NCBI GenBank assembly: GCA_037143175.1
Contig: JBAWZF010000005.1
Span: forward strand, 62,001-126,000
Origin: a bacterium
Lineage (GTDB): Bacteria > Verrucomicrobiota > Kiritimatiellia > CAIKKV01 > CAITUY01
DNA: 64,000 nucleotides
Direction: 5' to 3'
The notes below the pieces were generated by a model. That model ran no database searches and was not told the DNA's origin. It worked only from the letters and a program-made list of their open reading frames with translations. Position numbers and translations under genes: made by a program. Below, piece by piece: positions 34,759 to 44,345 of this stretch (positions within the stretch are counted from its first letter, which is position 1; every line of letters begins with the position of its first letter).

Positions 34759-35202
34759 TCAACGCTTTATGCGTTCAACGGCTTTGAGTTTGTCCCCCAC
34801 AAACTCCAGTTTTAGCACAGGATAATCCTCATACCAACCCCGATTGACCCACATGGTGTCATAGGAACGGTTCAACCGTCCTGCGCGATCGCGGTACCAG
34901 TAACCGGTATTCAAGGGTTCATAGCTGCTGATATATCGGGAGCCCGTGTAAGTCCAGATTTCGGCTTCACCGGATTCCACGGTTCGTATCGTTACCTGTC
35001 GGGGGAGACCGAGCGCCAAGCGGACCATATCCCTGCTGAACCCGATTCCAATTTCACCCTTCTGAATCTTCACCTGAATTTCCGGCGCAAAGGCCGCAAA
35101 CGTTTGGGGCTCTTTTTTAATCCGGCTCGCGGGCGTGCTGACACATCCCGACACCAACACCATAAGGCCCATCGCTGACAAGATACTGATCCTGAGTTTC
35201 AT
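34759..35202 (-). CDS. Hypothetical lipoprotein
   Basis: The 147-residue product begins with a lipoprotein signal, SILSAMGLMVLVSGC, where the lipobox is LVSGC and the mature protein starts at the Cys. The mature part contains GFSRDMVRLALGLPRQVTIR and EIWTYTG, a short SmpA/OmlA-like pattern of small lipoproteins, followed by YDTMWVNRGWYED. The function is unknown. The ATG at 35202 gives the proper signal. The longer frame from 35289 would put a hydrophilic stretch in front of the signal. It is the last gene of the large directon, 32 bases after the DUF4010 gene. Confidence 0.72.
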   Translation of the reverse strand: MKLRISILSAMGLMVLVSGCVSTPASRIKKEPQTFAAFAPEIQVKIQKGEIGIGFSRDMVRLALGLPRQVTIRTVESGEAEIWTYTGSRYISSYEPLNTGYWYRDRAGRLNRSYDTMWVNRGWYEDYPVLKLEFVGDKLKAVERIKR

Positions 35203-35234
35203 ATAATCACGTCCTGCCTTTCTATGCTGACTCG

Positions 35235-36479
35235 CTACCATAACCACATCAAGGGCACATGACAGGCGGCCCAAACCATATACCGCCACATGGACTGGAA
35301 CCGGTTCCCCCGGCTCAACACGGTGAAATAGATCCCCTTGGCCAGGGTATTCACCATGACCGCCAATAACAACGCCTGTATCATCAGGCGCCCGGACAAG
35401 GTTCCCTGGACCAGAGACAAAACGAAGGGATCCACATCCACAACCCCGGAAAAGACGCCCAACCCCAGTACCCCCGCCTGTCCAAAATACTCTTTTGCGA
35501 GGGCCACGCCCACCTTGATCACCACAAACATCAACGCGAAACCGACAGCCACCCGGATCTCAACGGGATTCTGAATGGACGGGAACTCACCCGGCGCCTC
35601 TCCCCCCGTGGTTCCCTTACGCACCGTCAGGGCCAATAGCAACCCCACAACACACAAGACCTCCATCCGCCAATCCAGCCGCAATGAAAATCCACTGCCA
35701 AAAACGGCGATCAGCACCAGCAAGCGCAAATACATGACACTACTCGCCAGCAAACTCGCCTGGAGTGCCGCCCCCGCAAATGCCGGCACCTCGCGTGCCA
35801 AGCGCCCCGTCGCCACGCTTACCGCCGTACTGGAGGCAATCCCGCCCAGTAACCCGGAGAGGGGTAACCCCAGCCGCGCTCCCCATTTTTTCGAAAGAAT
35901 GTACCCCGCAAATCCGATTGCCGATACCATGACGACAATCTGCCAGATACGGGCCGGATTAAGGTGATATCGCGTGTAGTCTTCATTCGGCAGGGCCGGG
36001 TAAATCACCAATGCCAGAAGCAGAAATTTCAAGGTGGCCAGGAACTCGTTCCGATTCAAGCGGGCCACATAGCTTTCCAGGGCGGACTTCTCAGAAAGCA
36101 GGATGGTGTTCACGACCCCTAACGCAATCGGGAACCTGACATCGGCCAACAGGGAAAGCGCCCCGATCATGTAAGTCACCAATACAGAGACTTCACTGGT
36201 CGCCCCAAACCGACCCGCTTTAATCTTCTGGATATACGCCACCACCGCCAACGTCGTGACGGCGATGAGGCCCGCTGGCAGCATGAACGGAAGTCCATTG
36301 GAAAAAAACCAGGCACAGGCAAACCCGAACAGACTGACTATCGGGAACGTCCGAACCCCACCAAAGAAAAACGGGGTATGCTCTTTGCGACCGGTCTCAC
36401 GCTCCAACCCGACCAGAAAGCCCATGGCCAGCGCCACGATAAACCGGAGCCCGAGAGTCCATTCGAAGGGAATGTTCAT
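35235..36479 (-). CDS. MgtC/SapB and DUF4010 membrane protein
   Basis: The 414-residue integral membrane protein has about twelve hydrophobic segments. The first 120 or so residues show the MgtC/SapB signature (RFIVALAMGFLVGLERE, then FGGVRTFPIVSLFG). The rest corresponds to DUF4010, which is usually fused behind it (GGIASSTAVSVATGRLA). MgtC proteins act in magnesium or ATP-synthase regulation in some pathogens, and the role here is unknown. It overlaps the dapF stop by 4 bases. Confidence 0.85.
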   Translation of the reverse strand: MNIPFEWTLGLRFIVALAMGFLVGLERETGRKEHTPFFFGGVRTFPIVSLFGFACAWFFSNGLPFMLPAGLIAVTTLAVVAYIQKIKAGRFGATSEVSVLVTYMIGALSLLADVRFPIALGVVNTILLSEKSALESYVARLNRNEFLATLKFLLLALVIYPALPNEDYTRYHLNPARIWQIVVMVSAIGFAGYILSKKWGARLGLPLSGLLGGIASSTAVSVATGRLAREVPAFAGAALQASLLASSVMYLRLLVLIAVFGSGFSLRLDWRMEVLCVVGLLLALTVRKGTTGGEAPGEFPSIQNPVEIRVAVGFALMFVVIKVGVALAKEYFGQAGVLGLGVFSGVVDVDPFVLSLVQGTLSGRLMIQALLLAVMVNTLAKGIYFTVLSRGNRFQSMWRYMVWAACHVPLMWLW

Positions 36480-37291
36480 ACCGACGGAGTTTCGAGTTCG
36501 CCCGCAAACACATAGACAGCAGGCCCCAGAAGTGTGACCTCCTGAGCGCCATCAGCGGTCAGTGTATAATTCACTTCCAGCACATCACCCCCGGCACACG
36601 TGATCTTCACCGGCGGCTTCACCCACCCCATACGCCCGGCAATCAGGCCGGAAGCCACGATGCCGGTCCCACACGCCAAAGTCTCTGCCTCCACGCCACG
36701 CTCATAGGTTCGGATGCGCAACGCATCGGGACCCGTCACATGAATAAAATTCGCATTGGTCCCCTTGGGCGCAAAATCCTGATGATAGCGGATGGCGGCC
36801 CCAGTCCTGGCAACATCTTCCTTATCCAGATCCTCCAACGGCATCACCACATGGGGCACGCCGCTATTCACAAAACCATAGGGCCGCTTTACCCCGTCAA
36901 TATCCAGCACCTGGTTCAAGCGCCAATCTCTGGGTATGGTCATCCCCAACCGGACTTGATCCCCTACCATCTTGGCAAAAATGACCCCTGCACCGGTTTC
37001 AAATGACATGGACGACGACGCCACCTTAAGATCATAAGCCAACCGGGCCACACAGCGCGCCCCGTTGCCACACATATCCACTTCACTCCCATCGGGATTG
37101 AAAAACCGCATGGTGAAGTCAGCTTTCTTCGAAGGCTGAATCAGAATGATCCCTTCACAACCCACTCCCGTACGTCGCGTTCCAATGGATGCAAGCCAAG
37201 TTCCATTTGTTGTCGGAGCCGTCAGCTTGCGATCATCAATCAGAACAAAATCATTTCCAGCTCCATGCATTTTCCAGAACGGAATCTTCAT
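36476..37291 (-). CDS. dapF: Diaminopimelate epimerase
   Basis: Interconverts LL- and meso-diaminopimelate for peptidoglycan and lysine. The 271-residue product has both catalytic cysteine motifs, MCGNGARC (about residue 75) and ACGTGIVASG (about residue 220). Its N-terminal signature is FWKMHGAGNDFVLID. It overlaps the ctp protease gene upstream by 41 bases and the DUF4010 gene downstream by 4. Its presence supports meso-DAP peptidoglycan. Confidence 0.97.
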   Translation of the reverse strand: MKIPFWKMHGAGNDFVLIDDRKLTAPTTNGTWLASIGTRRTGVGCEGIILIQPSKKADFTMRFFNPDGSEVDMCGNGARCVARLAYDLKVASSSMSFETGAGVIFAKMVGDQVRLGMTIPRDWRLNQVLDIDGVKRPYGFVNSGVPHVVMPLEDLDKEDVARTGAAIRYHQDFAPKGTNANFIHVTGPDALRIRTYERGVEAETLACGTGIVASGLIAGRMGWVKPPVKITCAGGDVLEVNYTLTADGAQEVTLLGPAVYVFAGELETPSV

Positions 37292-39461
37292 TTTTAAACT
37301 TCCTCTCTTTCCATACGCCCATCAGGTCTGTCAGTATTTTTGAGGACTCCCTCAGCACCAGATCTTTGTCCGCCCCCTTGGCGACCACCCCTTCGCCATC
37401 CGATTCATTCTCCCCCAGCGCCTCGTCCTGAGCCTTGTCCAAATTTTTCTCTTCCTGGGCCAAAGCCACACGATCCTTGAGGTTTAACGAGATCCCCGAA
37501 ATCAACTGATGATTCTTAATTCGCTCGATCACATCATGCTGGGCCGCAAACCGGTGGTCCTTGCTGCGCCGTGTCTCAGAGGCCAGCCGCAGTTTCGGAA
37601 TAATCTCCGAAAGATCAGTCACCGGATTGTAGCGCGCCATACTGATCACCGTCCAGGGCATCGCATGGGGTAGATATTCTTCACCCACCTCCAGAACATC
37701 CAGCACGGAAGGAATATGAATATCAGGCACAACCCCTTTTAACTGGGTTGAACCACCCGCCACCCGGTAGAAGGAATGAGTCGTCACCTTAATCGAGCCA
37801 AGTGCCGCTTTACGTTCTTCCAGGGGCTGCCACGATTGAACCGTCCCCTTCCCATGCGTCTTCGAGTCACCGACAATAACGGCACGTCCGTAATCCTGCA
37901 GGGCCGCCGCCAGAATCTCGGACGCCGAGGCACTCCGGCGGTTCACCAACACCACCAGGGGCCCGCGGTACAACACATCCGGATCAGGGTCCTGAAGCAC
38001 CTGTACTCCCCGACTTTCCCGAACCTGGACAACGGGACCGGAAGTAAAGAATAATCCCGTCATCTCAACAGCCTCGGCCAATGAGCCGCCACCATTATTA
38101 CGCAAATCCAACACGAGCCCATCGATATTTTTGGCCTTCATATCGGTAATGATGCGCGCGATATCACGGGTGGAACTTTTAAATTCAGCCCCCCCGCTGA
38201 CCCGGTTCTTCATGTCGGCATAAAACGCCGGTAACCGGATCACCCCGACCAGATTCGTCGAACCCTCATCGCCAATGACCGTGACCATCTCTCCCTTGGC
38301 TTCCTGGTCTTCCAACTTCACCTCATCGCGCACCAGGGTAATCTTTGTGGTTCTGGCCCCGGTGATATCCGATGCGGGAATGACCGTCAGCGTCACCTTA
38401 CTCCCCTTCTTACCGCGAATAATTCCCACCGCCTTGTACAGGGGCCAGTGCAGGATATCCTGGGTCTCCCCCTTATCCTGGGCCACCCCAATGATCTTAT
38501 CACCAGGTTTGAGGCGGCCATCACGGGCTGCCGGGCCACCGGGGATCACCTTCTCGATTTTCGCCGCACCATCCTCACTCTGCAGCAAAGCCCCGATGCC
38601 ACCCAACGACAACTTCATCCCAATTTCAAAATCATCACTGGAACTCGGCGTCATGTATTCCGAATGCGGATCGTAGGCTTGCGTAAAGGATGTAAAGTAG
38701 CGCTGGAGCACAAACTCCGCATCGCTGTCCTCGAGCACCATCAGGAACTGCTTGTAACGTTTCCTGAAGAAGACTTCGGGGCTCAACTGCGCATCCGCAT
38801 CCGAGGCCCGGGCCACAGCCGCCCCATTGGTTGCCAGCACCTCGCCCTTGGCCGTGCCGGAATCCGCCTTGGCCACCGCATTCGTCTTCTCGCTGTCCGC
38901 CAACTCCTTGGCGACCAGACGCGCCACATACTCATTTTTTACTTTTTTGCGCCAGAGTTCATTCCACGCTGCTTCATCCGCCGGCCAGGGAACATCCTTC
39001 CGTTTCCAGGTATAGGTTTCCCGGGTGGTGCAATCAAAGCCTTTCCCGATAAGCGAATCGGCGTATTCCACCCGGTTGCGCACACGCTCCTTGAACCGCT
39101 CAAAAATCCTGAACGCCAACGAGACATCGCCCTGGTGCAGGCGTTCGACTTGTGACGCCGCTTCCTTTGTAAATTCCTCAATATCAGATGCCAGAAAAAA
39201 GGTGCGATCATAATCCAGCATGGCGAGATACAGCGTCATGGCATTGGTCGCAATGCCGATATCCAGCGGCTGATGGGATAAATGCAACTGGGGCATCACC
39301 TTTTCAAAGGATTTCGCCACCTCCGCCGCCTGCACGCCCGGTTCCATGAGTTTCGAAGCCGCACAAGCCGGTATGGCATACCACCACACCCAGCCCACCA
39401 GGCCCGCCAAACTGAGCATGATCACTCCCCCAACAACTGCTACTCCACGTTTTATCGTCAT
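37251..39461 (-). CDS. C-terminal processing (tail-specific) protease with PDZ domain
   Basis: The 736-residue periplasmic serine protease resembles Prc/Tsp. An N-terminal anchor or signal (GGVIMLSLAGLVGWVWW) is followed by a helical domain, a PDZ domain (about 270-360, GIGALLQ...IEKVIPGGPAA) and the S41 catalytic domain. The Ser is in RRSASASEILAAAL and the Lys in GDSKTHGKGTV. A DUF3340-like C-terminal extension completes it. Prc cleaves proteins by recognising C-terminal tails and, in E. coli, also acts in peptidoglycan hydrolase turnover. The gene overlaps lolD (ATGA) and dapF (41 bases), so cell-wall roles fit. Confidence 0.9.
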   Translation of the reverse strand: MTIKRGVAVVGGVIMLSLAGLVGWVWWYAIPACAASKLMEPGVQAAEVAKSFEKVMPQLHLSHQPLDIGIATNAMTLYLAMLDYDRTFFLASDIEEFTKEAASQVERLHQGDVSLAFRIFERFKERVRNRVEYADSLIGKGFDCTTRETYTWKRKDVPWPADEAAWNELWRKKVKNEYVARLVAKELADSEKTNAVAKADSGTAKGEVLATNGAAVARASDADAQLSPEVFFRKRYKQFLMVLEDSDAEFVLQRYFTSFTQAYDPHSEYMTPSSSDDFEIGMKLSLGGIGALLQSEDGAAKIEKVIPGGPAARDGRLKPGDKIIGVAQDKGETQDILHWPLYKAVGIIRGKKGSKVTLTVIPASDITGARTTKITLVRDEVKLEDQEAKGEMVTVIGDEGSTNLVGVIRLPAFYADMKNRVSGGAEFKSSTRDIARIITDMKAKNIDGLVLDLRNNGGGSLAEAVEMTGLFFTSGPVVQVRESRGVQVLQDPDPDVLYRGPLVVLVNRRSASASEILAAALQDYGRAVIVGDSKTHGKGTVQSWQPLEERKAALGSIKVTTHSFYRVAGGSTQLKGVVPDIHIPSVLDVLEVGEEYLPHAMPWTVISMARYNPVTDLSEIIPKLRLASETRRSKDHRFAAQHDVIERIKNHQLISGISLNLKDRVALAQEEKNLDKAQDEALGENESDGEGVVAKGADKDLVLRESSKILTDLMGVWKERKFKNEDSVLENAWSWK

Positions 39462-40168
39462 GAAACACCTGTCTCCTTAACATCCACCACACAACCATCT
39501 TTCATATGAATGATACGATCGCATCGCTTTGCAACCTCATCATTATGCGTCACCAAAATCAAAGTATGCCGCCGCTCCTGCGTCATGGCGAACAGGCATT
39601 TCAAAATCGATTCACCCGTCACGCTGTCCAAATTCCCGGTAGGCTCATCGGCCAGCACCAATTCCGGCTCATTCATCAACGCCCGGGCCAGCGCCACACG
39701 CTGCTGCTCGCCCCCGGAAAGCTCCAACGGCGTATGCCCCATCCGGTCGGAGAGTCCCACCGTCTCCAACAAGGCCTCGGCACGTTGCCGGTGTGCGGCA
39801 CGCTGTCGTCGCATCTTCCAGAACGCCATGGTGGGTAGCAGCACATTTTCAAGCACATCCAATTCCGGCAGCAGGTGGTAGGATTGAAATACAAACCCGA
39901 TATGCCGGGCCCGGATCAACGTTCTTTCACGTGGAGTCATCCCGTACAACGTCTGCTCTTTAAACCAAACCGTCCCCTCCGTGGGTTGATCCAATCCGCC
40001 CAGGGCGTGCAGCAGCGTACTTTTTCCAGCGCCGCTCGGACCGATGATGGCGACCGTTTCGCCGGGCTGTACCGACACCGAGACCTTCTTCAACACCGTC
40101 AGGGGTCGTCCGCCCATGAGGTAGGTCTTGGTGATCGCATCCGTTTTGACTATGGGTTGCTCATTCAT
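39458..40168 (-). CDS. lolD: Lipoprotein-releasing ABC ATPase LolD
   Basis: The 236-residue ATPase has Walker A GPSGAGKST, signature LSGGEQQRVALARAL, Walker B LVLADEPTG and a switch His in VTHN. With the permease upstream it should release lipoproteins from the inner membrane for transfer to the outer membrane. The ATG at 40168 is embedded in the permease stop region (ATGAATGA), which fits coupled translation. The longer frame from 40192 is not favoured. Its own stop overlaps the protease start. Confidence 0.93.
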   Translation of the reverse strand: MNEQPIVKTDAITKTYLMGGRPLTVLKKVSVSVQPGETVAIIGPSGAGKSTLLHALGGLDQPTEGTVWFKEQTLYGMTPRERTLIRARHIGFVFQSYHLLPELDVLENVLLPTMAFWKMRRQRAAHRQRAEALLETVGLSDRMGHTPLELSGGEQQRVALARALMNEPELVLADEPTGNLDSVTGESILKCLFAMTQERRHTLILVTHNDEVAKRCDRIIHMKDGCVVDVKETGVS

Positions 40169-41384
40169 GCCGCAATGCCTCAACAGGATCAAGCCGCGCC
40201 GCCCGCCACGCTGGAATCAGGCCCGCCAGGGTACAAATCAATACCACTGAACCCGCCACCACAATGACGTCCAACGGCGCGGTCCGCGCAGGAATTTCAC
40301 TCAGGCGGTAGAGTTCTTTGGGAAACAACTCCAGATTGAAAGTATCGGACAACCACCGGAGCAAATCATTCCGGTAATGCAGGATCAACAGGGCCGCCCC
40401 CACTCCGGATAAGGTTCCCACCATGCCTTCGATCCAGCCCTGCCAGAAGAATATCCGCATAATGCTGCCCGAGGGAAAACCTATCGCCTTGAGCAAGCCG
40501 ATCTCGCGGGTCTTCTGAACCGTCACGGTGATCAGCGTATTGGTAATCCCGAATGCCGCCACAATGGTGATGAAAATCAACAGGAAGAACATCATGTTTT
40601 TCTCAACCCGGAGCGCACTGAAGATCTGCCGGTTTTGCTCCATCCAGGTGGTCACATAATAGTCCGGCCCCAACTGGCTGCGAATCTGCCGGGCCACTTC
40701 CTGGGCGCGATAGGGATCCTTCGCCATCAGCCGTACGGCCCCGACCCCGCTTTCATACCCGAACAGGGTCCGCGCCTTCTCGGTTGAGCAGAACACAAAC
40801 CCGGAATCATACTCCCACATCCCCACACTAAAGATTCCGGCCACCCGGAACTCTTCAGGCAGGGTGATTTCATCCTTGTTGACGAAACTGGCGGGGGAAT
40901 TAATCAGCAGTTTATCGCCCACCCCCACCCCGATGCGCCGGGCGAGATCAATTCCGATCACCACATCCTGCCCCTTCACACTGAACAGTCCCTGGGTGAC
41001 ACTGGCGGGAATCTGACTGACGGCACCTTCACGGGCGGGATCAATACCGCGCAATACGGGCGTGTAGATGCTGCGCCCATGCTGAACCACCACCTGCCCC
41101 TCCGTGGAGGGAGCCACCCCGGCGACGCCTTCCAGACGGGCCAGCTGCTTCATCACATCCTCTTCCTCGGTCACGCCACCCTGGGCCGTCACGGTCAGAT
41201 GGGCATTGAACCCGAGGATTTTCTCGCGCCACATGTCATCAAACCCGGTCATCACGGATAACACAATAATCAGGACAGCCACCCCGAGCAATACCCCCAA
41301 GACCGAAATGATCGTGACCACCGAGAAATAGGTCCGCTTCGGCTTCAGGTACTTGAGTGCTAGAAATAGGGAAAAGGGCATCAT
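40161..41384 (-). CDS. LolC/LolE-type lipoprotein-releasing permease
   Basis: The 407-residue permease has the N-terminal LolC/E segment ALKYLKPKRTYFSVVTIISVLGVLLGV, a periplasmic MacB-like domain (about 45-255) and three C-terminal FtsX helices. It matches the family length. Only one permease gene is present, so the transporter may be a homodimer as in LolF-type systems, or the second subunit lies elsewhere. It ends inside lolD and starts 16 bases after lysS, across a heptamer repeat (41387-41421). Confidence 0.92.
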   Translation of the reverse strand: MMPFSLFLALKYLKPKRTYFSVVTIISVLGVLLGVAVLIIVLSVMTGFDDMWREKILGFNAHLTVTAQGGVTEEEDVMKQLARLEGVAGVAPSTEGQVVVQHGRSIYTPVLRGIDPAREGAVSQIPASVTQGLFSVKGQDVVIGIDLARRIGVGVGDKLLINSPASFVNKDEITLPEEFRVAGIFSVGMWEYDSGFVFCSTEKARTLFGYESGVGAVRLMAKDPYRAQEVARQIRSQLGPDYYVTTWMEQNRQIFSALRVEKNMMFFLLIFITIVAAFGITNTLITVTVQKTREIGLLKAIGFPSGSIMRIFFWQGWIEGMVGTLSGVGAALLILHYRNDLLRWLSDTFNLELFPKELYRLSEIPARTAPLDVIVVAGSVVLICTLAGLIPAWRAARLDPVEALRHE

Positions 41385-41400
41385 ACTGAAATCTCAAATC

Positions 41401-42858
41401 TCATATTTCAGATTTCAAATCTTCTTTGGGCTTCAACTGGGGGAATAGAATCACATCACGAATCGCTTCACTTCCCGTCAACGTCATGACCAGGCGATCT
41501 ATCCCGATGCCCATCCCGCCGGCGGGCGGCATTCCATGCTCCAGCGCTGCAAGGAAATCTTCATCCACTTTCTGGGCGTCTTCCCCGGCCTGCGCCTCGA
41601 AGCGGCGTCGCTGCTCGAGGGGATCGTTCAACTCCGAGTACCCCGGCGCAATCTCCTTGCCGCCAATCACCAATTCAAACACATCCACAACCGAGGGGTC
41701 ATCCTCACAGCGCTTGGCAAGGGGCACCAACTCCGCGGGGAGGCGGGTCACAAAGGTGGGATTCTGCAGGGTTTTCTCGATCAGCTTGGAATAGACTTCC
41801 TGGGTAATCTCATCGACGCCCCAGGCCGGATCCACATACAAGGCATGTTCCTCGGCCTTGAGCCGCATGGCCTGTTTATCCAGCGAGAACCAATCAGCCC
41901 CCATACGCTCCATCACGAGATCACGATACGGCACCTCGCGCCAGGGGCGTACAAGATCGATGGGCGCTTCGGCACTCCCCACGATCAGGGTACCCATCAC
42001 CGTCTGGGCGACTTGCGTAATCAGCTCCTCAACCAGGTCCTTCATGCCCCGCATGTCGGAATAGGCCTCATAAACCTCCATCATCGTAAATTCGGGATTG
42101 TGGGTCCGGGACAGTCCCTCATTCCGGAAATTGCGATTGAGCTCAAACACCTTGTCGAAGCCGCCCACCAGCAGCCGCTTGAGATAGAGCTCGGGCGCGA
42201 TACGCAGATACATTTTGCAATCCAAGGCATCATAGTGCGTGGCGAAGGGCTTGGCCGTCGCCCCCCCGGGCTGCGGCTGCATCATGGGTGTTTCCACCTC
42301 CTGAAATTGGCGCGCACACAGCTGGTTCCGGATTTCACGGACAATCTGAATACGTTTGTTGAAAACTTCGCGCACGCCGGGGTTCGCGATCAAGTCGAGA
42401 TACCGTTGGCGATAACGCTGGTCAGTATCTTTCAAGCCATGCCATTTTTCAGGGAGTGGCAACAAGGCCTTGGATAACATGGTCCAGTTCGCAATTTTAA
42501 GGGTCGGCTCACCTGTACGGGTGGTGAACAAGGAACCCTCCACCCCTACATGATCCCCGAGATCCAGCAATTTAAACGCGTCAAAGGCGTCATCCCCGAT
42601 CGTGTTTTTTTGCGCATAAATCTGAAAGCGATCAGACCCATCCCGAAGATCCGCGAAAATGCTTTTTCCCATATCACGAAAGGTAGTGATGCGTCCGGCG
42701 ATGGCAACCTGCTTATTCTCCTCGAATCCGGCGCGGATTTCCGCAAGCCGGCCTGTACGCTTAAAGGCCCGGCCAAAGGGTGCAATCCCCTTGCCAACCA
42801 AAGCCCCCATATTTAATTTTCTCTGCTCGACAAACTCATTATCAACATGTTCCGACAT
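41401..42858 (-). CDS. lysS: Lysyl-tRNA synthetase, class II
   Basis: Charges tRNA-Lys. The 485-residue protein has the OB-fold anticodon-binding domain (GRITTFRDMGKSIFADLRDG) and the three class II motifs: motif 2 FRNEGLSRTHNPEFT, PMMQPQPGGATAKPF, and motif 3 GMGIGIDRLVMTLTGS near the C-terminus. The ATG at 42858 is chosen because GGGAG lies about 8 bases upstream. The alternative at 42867 would add three residues. A LolA-like gene precedes it by 5 bases and the lolC/E gene follows by 16. Confidence 0.97.
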   Translation of the reverse strand: MSEHVDNEFVEQRKLNMGALVGKGIAPFGRAFKRTGRLAEIRAGFEENKQVAIAGRITTFRDMGKSIFADLRDGSDRFQIYAQKNTIGDDAFDAFKLLDLGDHVGVEGSLFTTRTGEPTLKIANWTMLSKALLPLPEKWHGLKDTDQRYRQRYLDLIANPGVREVFNKRIQIVREIRNQLCARQFQEVETPMMQPQPGGATAKPFATHYDALDCKMYLRIAPELYLKRLLVGGFDKVFELNRNFRNEGLSRTHNPEFTMMEVYEAYSDMRGMKDLVEELITQVAQTVMGTLIVGSAEAPIDLVRPWREVPYRDLVMERMGADWFSLDKQAMRLKAEEHALYVDPAWGVDEITQEVYSKLIEKTLQNPTFVTRLPAELVPLAKRCEDDPSVVDVFELVIGGKEIAPGYSELNDPLEQRRRFEAQAGEDAQKVDEDFLAALEHGMPPAGGMGIGIDRLVMTLTGSEAIRDVILFPQLKPKEDLKSEI

Positions 42859-42863
42859 GACTA

Positions 42864-43832
42864 TCACTCCCTGCTTTCAATCTTCTCAACGACCTTGGGG
42901 TCATTTTTTTCTTTCATAACAGACGGTGCCGGCATCTCTACGCCCTTTTCGTCTTCCCCTTCAAAAAGCGAATCGATCTTGTGCGCCCCCGGGGGTGGCA
43001 CAAATTCAAAGGTGTCAGCCGGCAACACCCCATCCACCACCCAGCCGGTAAACCTGTTCAACACCACCATTTTCATTCCCTTGGGGGGAGATACCTCACC
43101 ACTCATTCCGGAAAAACTCTTTGCCATATCACTCAGCACCTGAATCACGACGGGCTTGGGCCCGGAACTCACCCATAAATCCCAGTCAAATTGCTCCTGC
43201 ACGAACCGCACATGCTCACAATCCACCCCGTCAACGCGTTCTTTGCCGACATAGGTGGCCGAGGACACTCCATCCATGATGGCGGCGTAGATGTCGTTCA
43301 CCAGCAGATTATCCACAAACAGCATATTGCCCGCCATCGGGCCAACCCCTTCAGCTAACTGCTCGACAAGTTTGGGCGCCTCCCGTTCCTCAAACCGGTT
43401 CAAACTCAACGCATAAATATACAGCTTTTTCCCGTTACACACCACCGTATTGCCGGTCATCCCCTTGACATAACGTAACGCAAGCCGGTTGGGCTTTTCA
43501 GCGGCAAGCTCATACACGGCGGAAATCTCCTGCTTCATCCCCTCCATCTCCGTATTGACCTGGAGCGAAACCGAACATTTGAATGATTTTGCGCCCTGCA
43601 GATAGGCCGCCATCCCCATCAACACTTTCCCCACCTGCGGATCAGGGACGAGCGCCTCAGAGGCTGCCATATTGGTCGCCACCAAGGTATTGGTGGTTAC
43701 CGTCAGGTTGTTGGTGGATGCCGTAGCGACGACCACCGCATTGGTTGGCACCGCATTGGTCTCGCCGGAAACCATCGCAACAGCAGCCGTCAAGGCGGCC
43801 ATGGACAACATGATCATGATGCTATTCTTCAT
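42864..43832 (-). CDS. Periplasmic LolA/DUF2092-like protein
   Basis: The 322-residue product has a signal peptide (KNSIMIMLSMAALTAAVAMVSG) and then a low-complexity Thr/Asn/Val/Ala stretch (about 25-60). A LolA/LppX-type fold follows, with KSFKCSVSLQVNTEMEG, an EVSPPKGMKMVVLNRFTGWVV strand and the final EFVPPPGAHKI. DUF2092 members are predicted outer-membrane lipoprotein-sorting-like proteins. It lies directly upstream of lysS and the Lol transporter genes, which fits a role in lipoprotein transfer, but the carrier function is inference. The start at 43832 lies 9 bases after the thioesterase gene. Confidence 0.75.
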   Translation of the reverse strand: MKNSIMIMLSMAALTAAVAMVSGETNAVPTNAVVVATASTNNLTVTTNTLVATNMAASEALVPDPQVGKVLMGMAAYLQGAKSFKCSVSLQVNTEMEGMKQEISAVYELAAEKPNRLALRYVKGMTGNTVVCNGKKLYIYALSLNRFEEREAPKLVEQLAEGVGPMAGNMLFVDNLLVNDIYAAIMDGVSSATYVGKERVDGVDCEHVRFVQEQFDWDLWVSSGPKPVVIQVLSDMAKSFSGMSGEVSPPKGMKMVVLNRFTGWVVDGVLPADTFEFVPPPGAHKIDSLFEGEDEKGVEMPAPSVMKEKNDPKVVEKIESRE

Positions 43833-43841
43833 ATTCCCTCG

Positions 43842-44342
43842 TCATTCTTTGTCCTGCAAAAAAGGCAGATAGATTGCCCCGGGACTTTCGACAAAATCTT
43901 TTAAACACAGGCGGAGTCCTTCACCCGACATGGGGACATATTTCCCTACAGCCGTCGCCAGCACGACCTGGCGGGAATCCACAATCCGTCCGCCCGCCTC
44001 GACCAGTCGCGCCTTGGCCCTGGTAATCCAGCCTTCCACACGAATGGATTGCCCCACCAGAATCGGTTGTTGTAAACGCACAGTCAGTTCCGCTGCCACA
44101 CAAGCCCGCTTAAAAGTCAATATAGCGGCCCACGTCATCACCTCATCCAGCAGCGTCATCGAGATGCCGCCATGGACCAGGTGCCGATACCCCAGATCCG
44201 CCGCGCGGGTCACATGGGTCAGCACGACACGATCGCCCTCAACACAGGAATGCCCGCGCAACCCATGCGGATTATCCTCCCCGCAAACAAAACAGGTCTT
44301 CGTCCAGGGCAGGGTTCCTTCTGTATACTCCCAATTACTCAT
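43842..44342 (-). CDS. Hot-dog fold acyl-CoA thioesterase (PaaI-like)
   Basis: The 166-residue product begins with CFVCGEDNPHGLRG, a motif common to small hot-dog thioesterases. The central helix is RHLVHGGISMTLLDEVMTWAA, with the HGG-x(7)-DE arrangement of the catalytic site. The long C-terminal strands follow. It probably hydrolyses a medium- or long-chain acyl-CoA. It sits 3 bases after the lemA stop and 9 bases before the DUF2092 gene. Confidence 0.85.
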   Translation of the reverse strand: MSNWEYTEGTLPWTKTCFVCGEDNPHGLRGHSCVEGDRVVLTHVTRAADLGYRHLVHGGISMTLLDEVMTWAAILTFKRACVAAELTVRLQQPILVGQSIRVEGWITRAKARLVEAGGRIVDSRQVVLATAVGKYVPMSGEGLRLCLKDFVESPGAIYLPFLQDKE

Positions 44343-44345
44343 GCC

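Noticed and set aside
38448-39155. Open frame of 235 codons on the plus strand opposite the ctp protease
   Set aside because: The protease frame has PDZ and S41 motifs. The opposite frame has none and reads as complementary shadow.
41536-42477. Open frame of 313 codons opposite lysS
   Set aside because: lysS is clear on the other strand and the shadow frame shows no domain or ribosome site.
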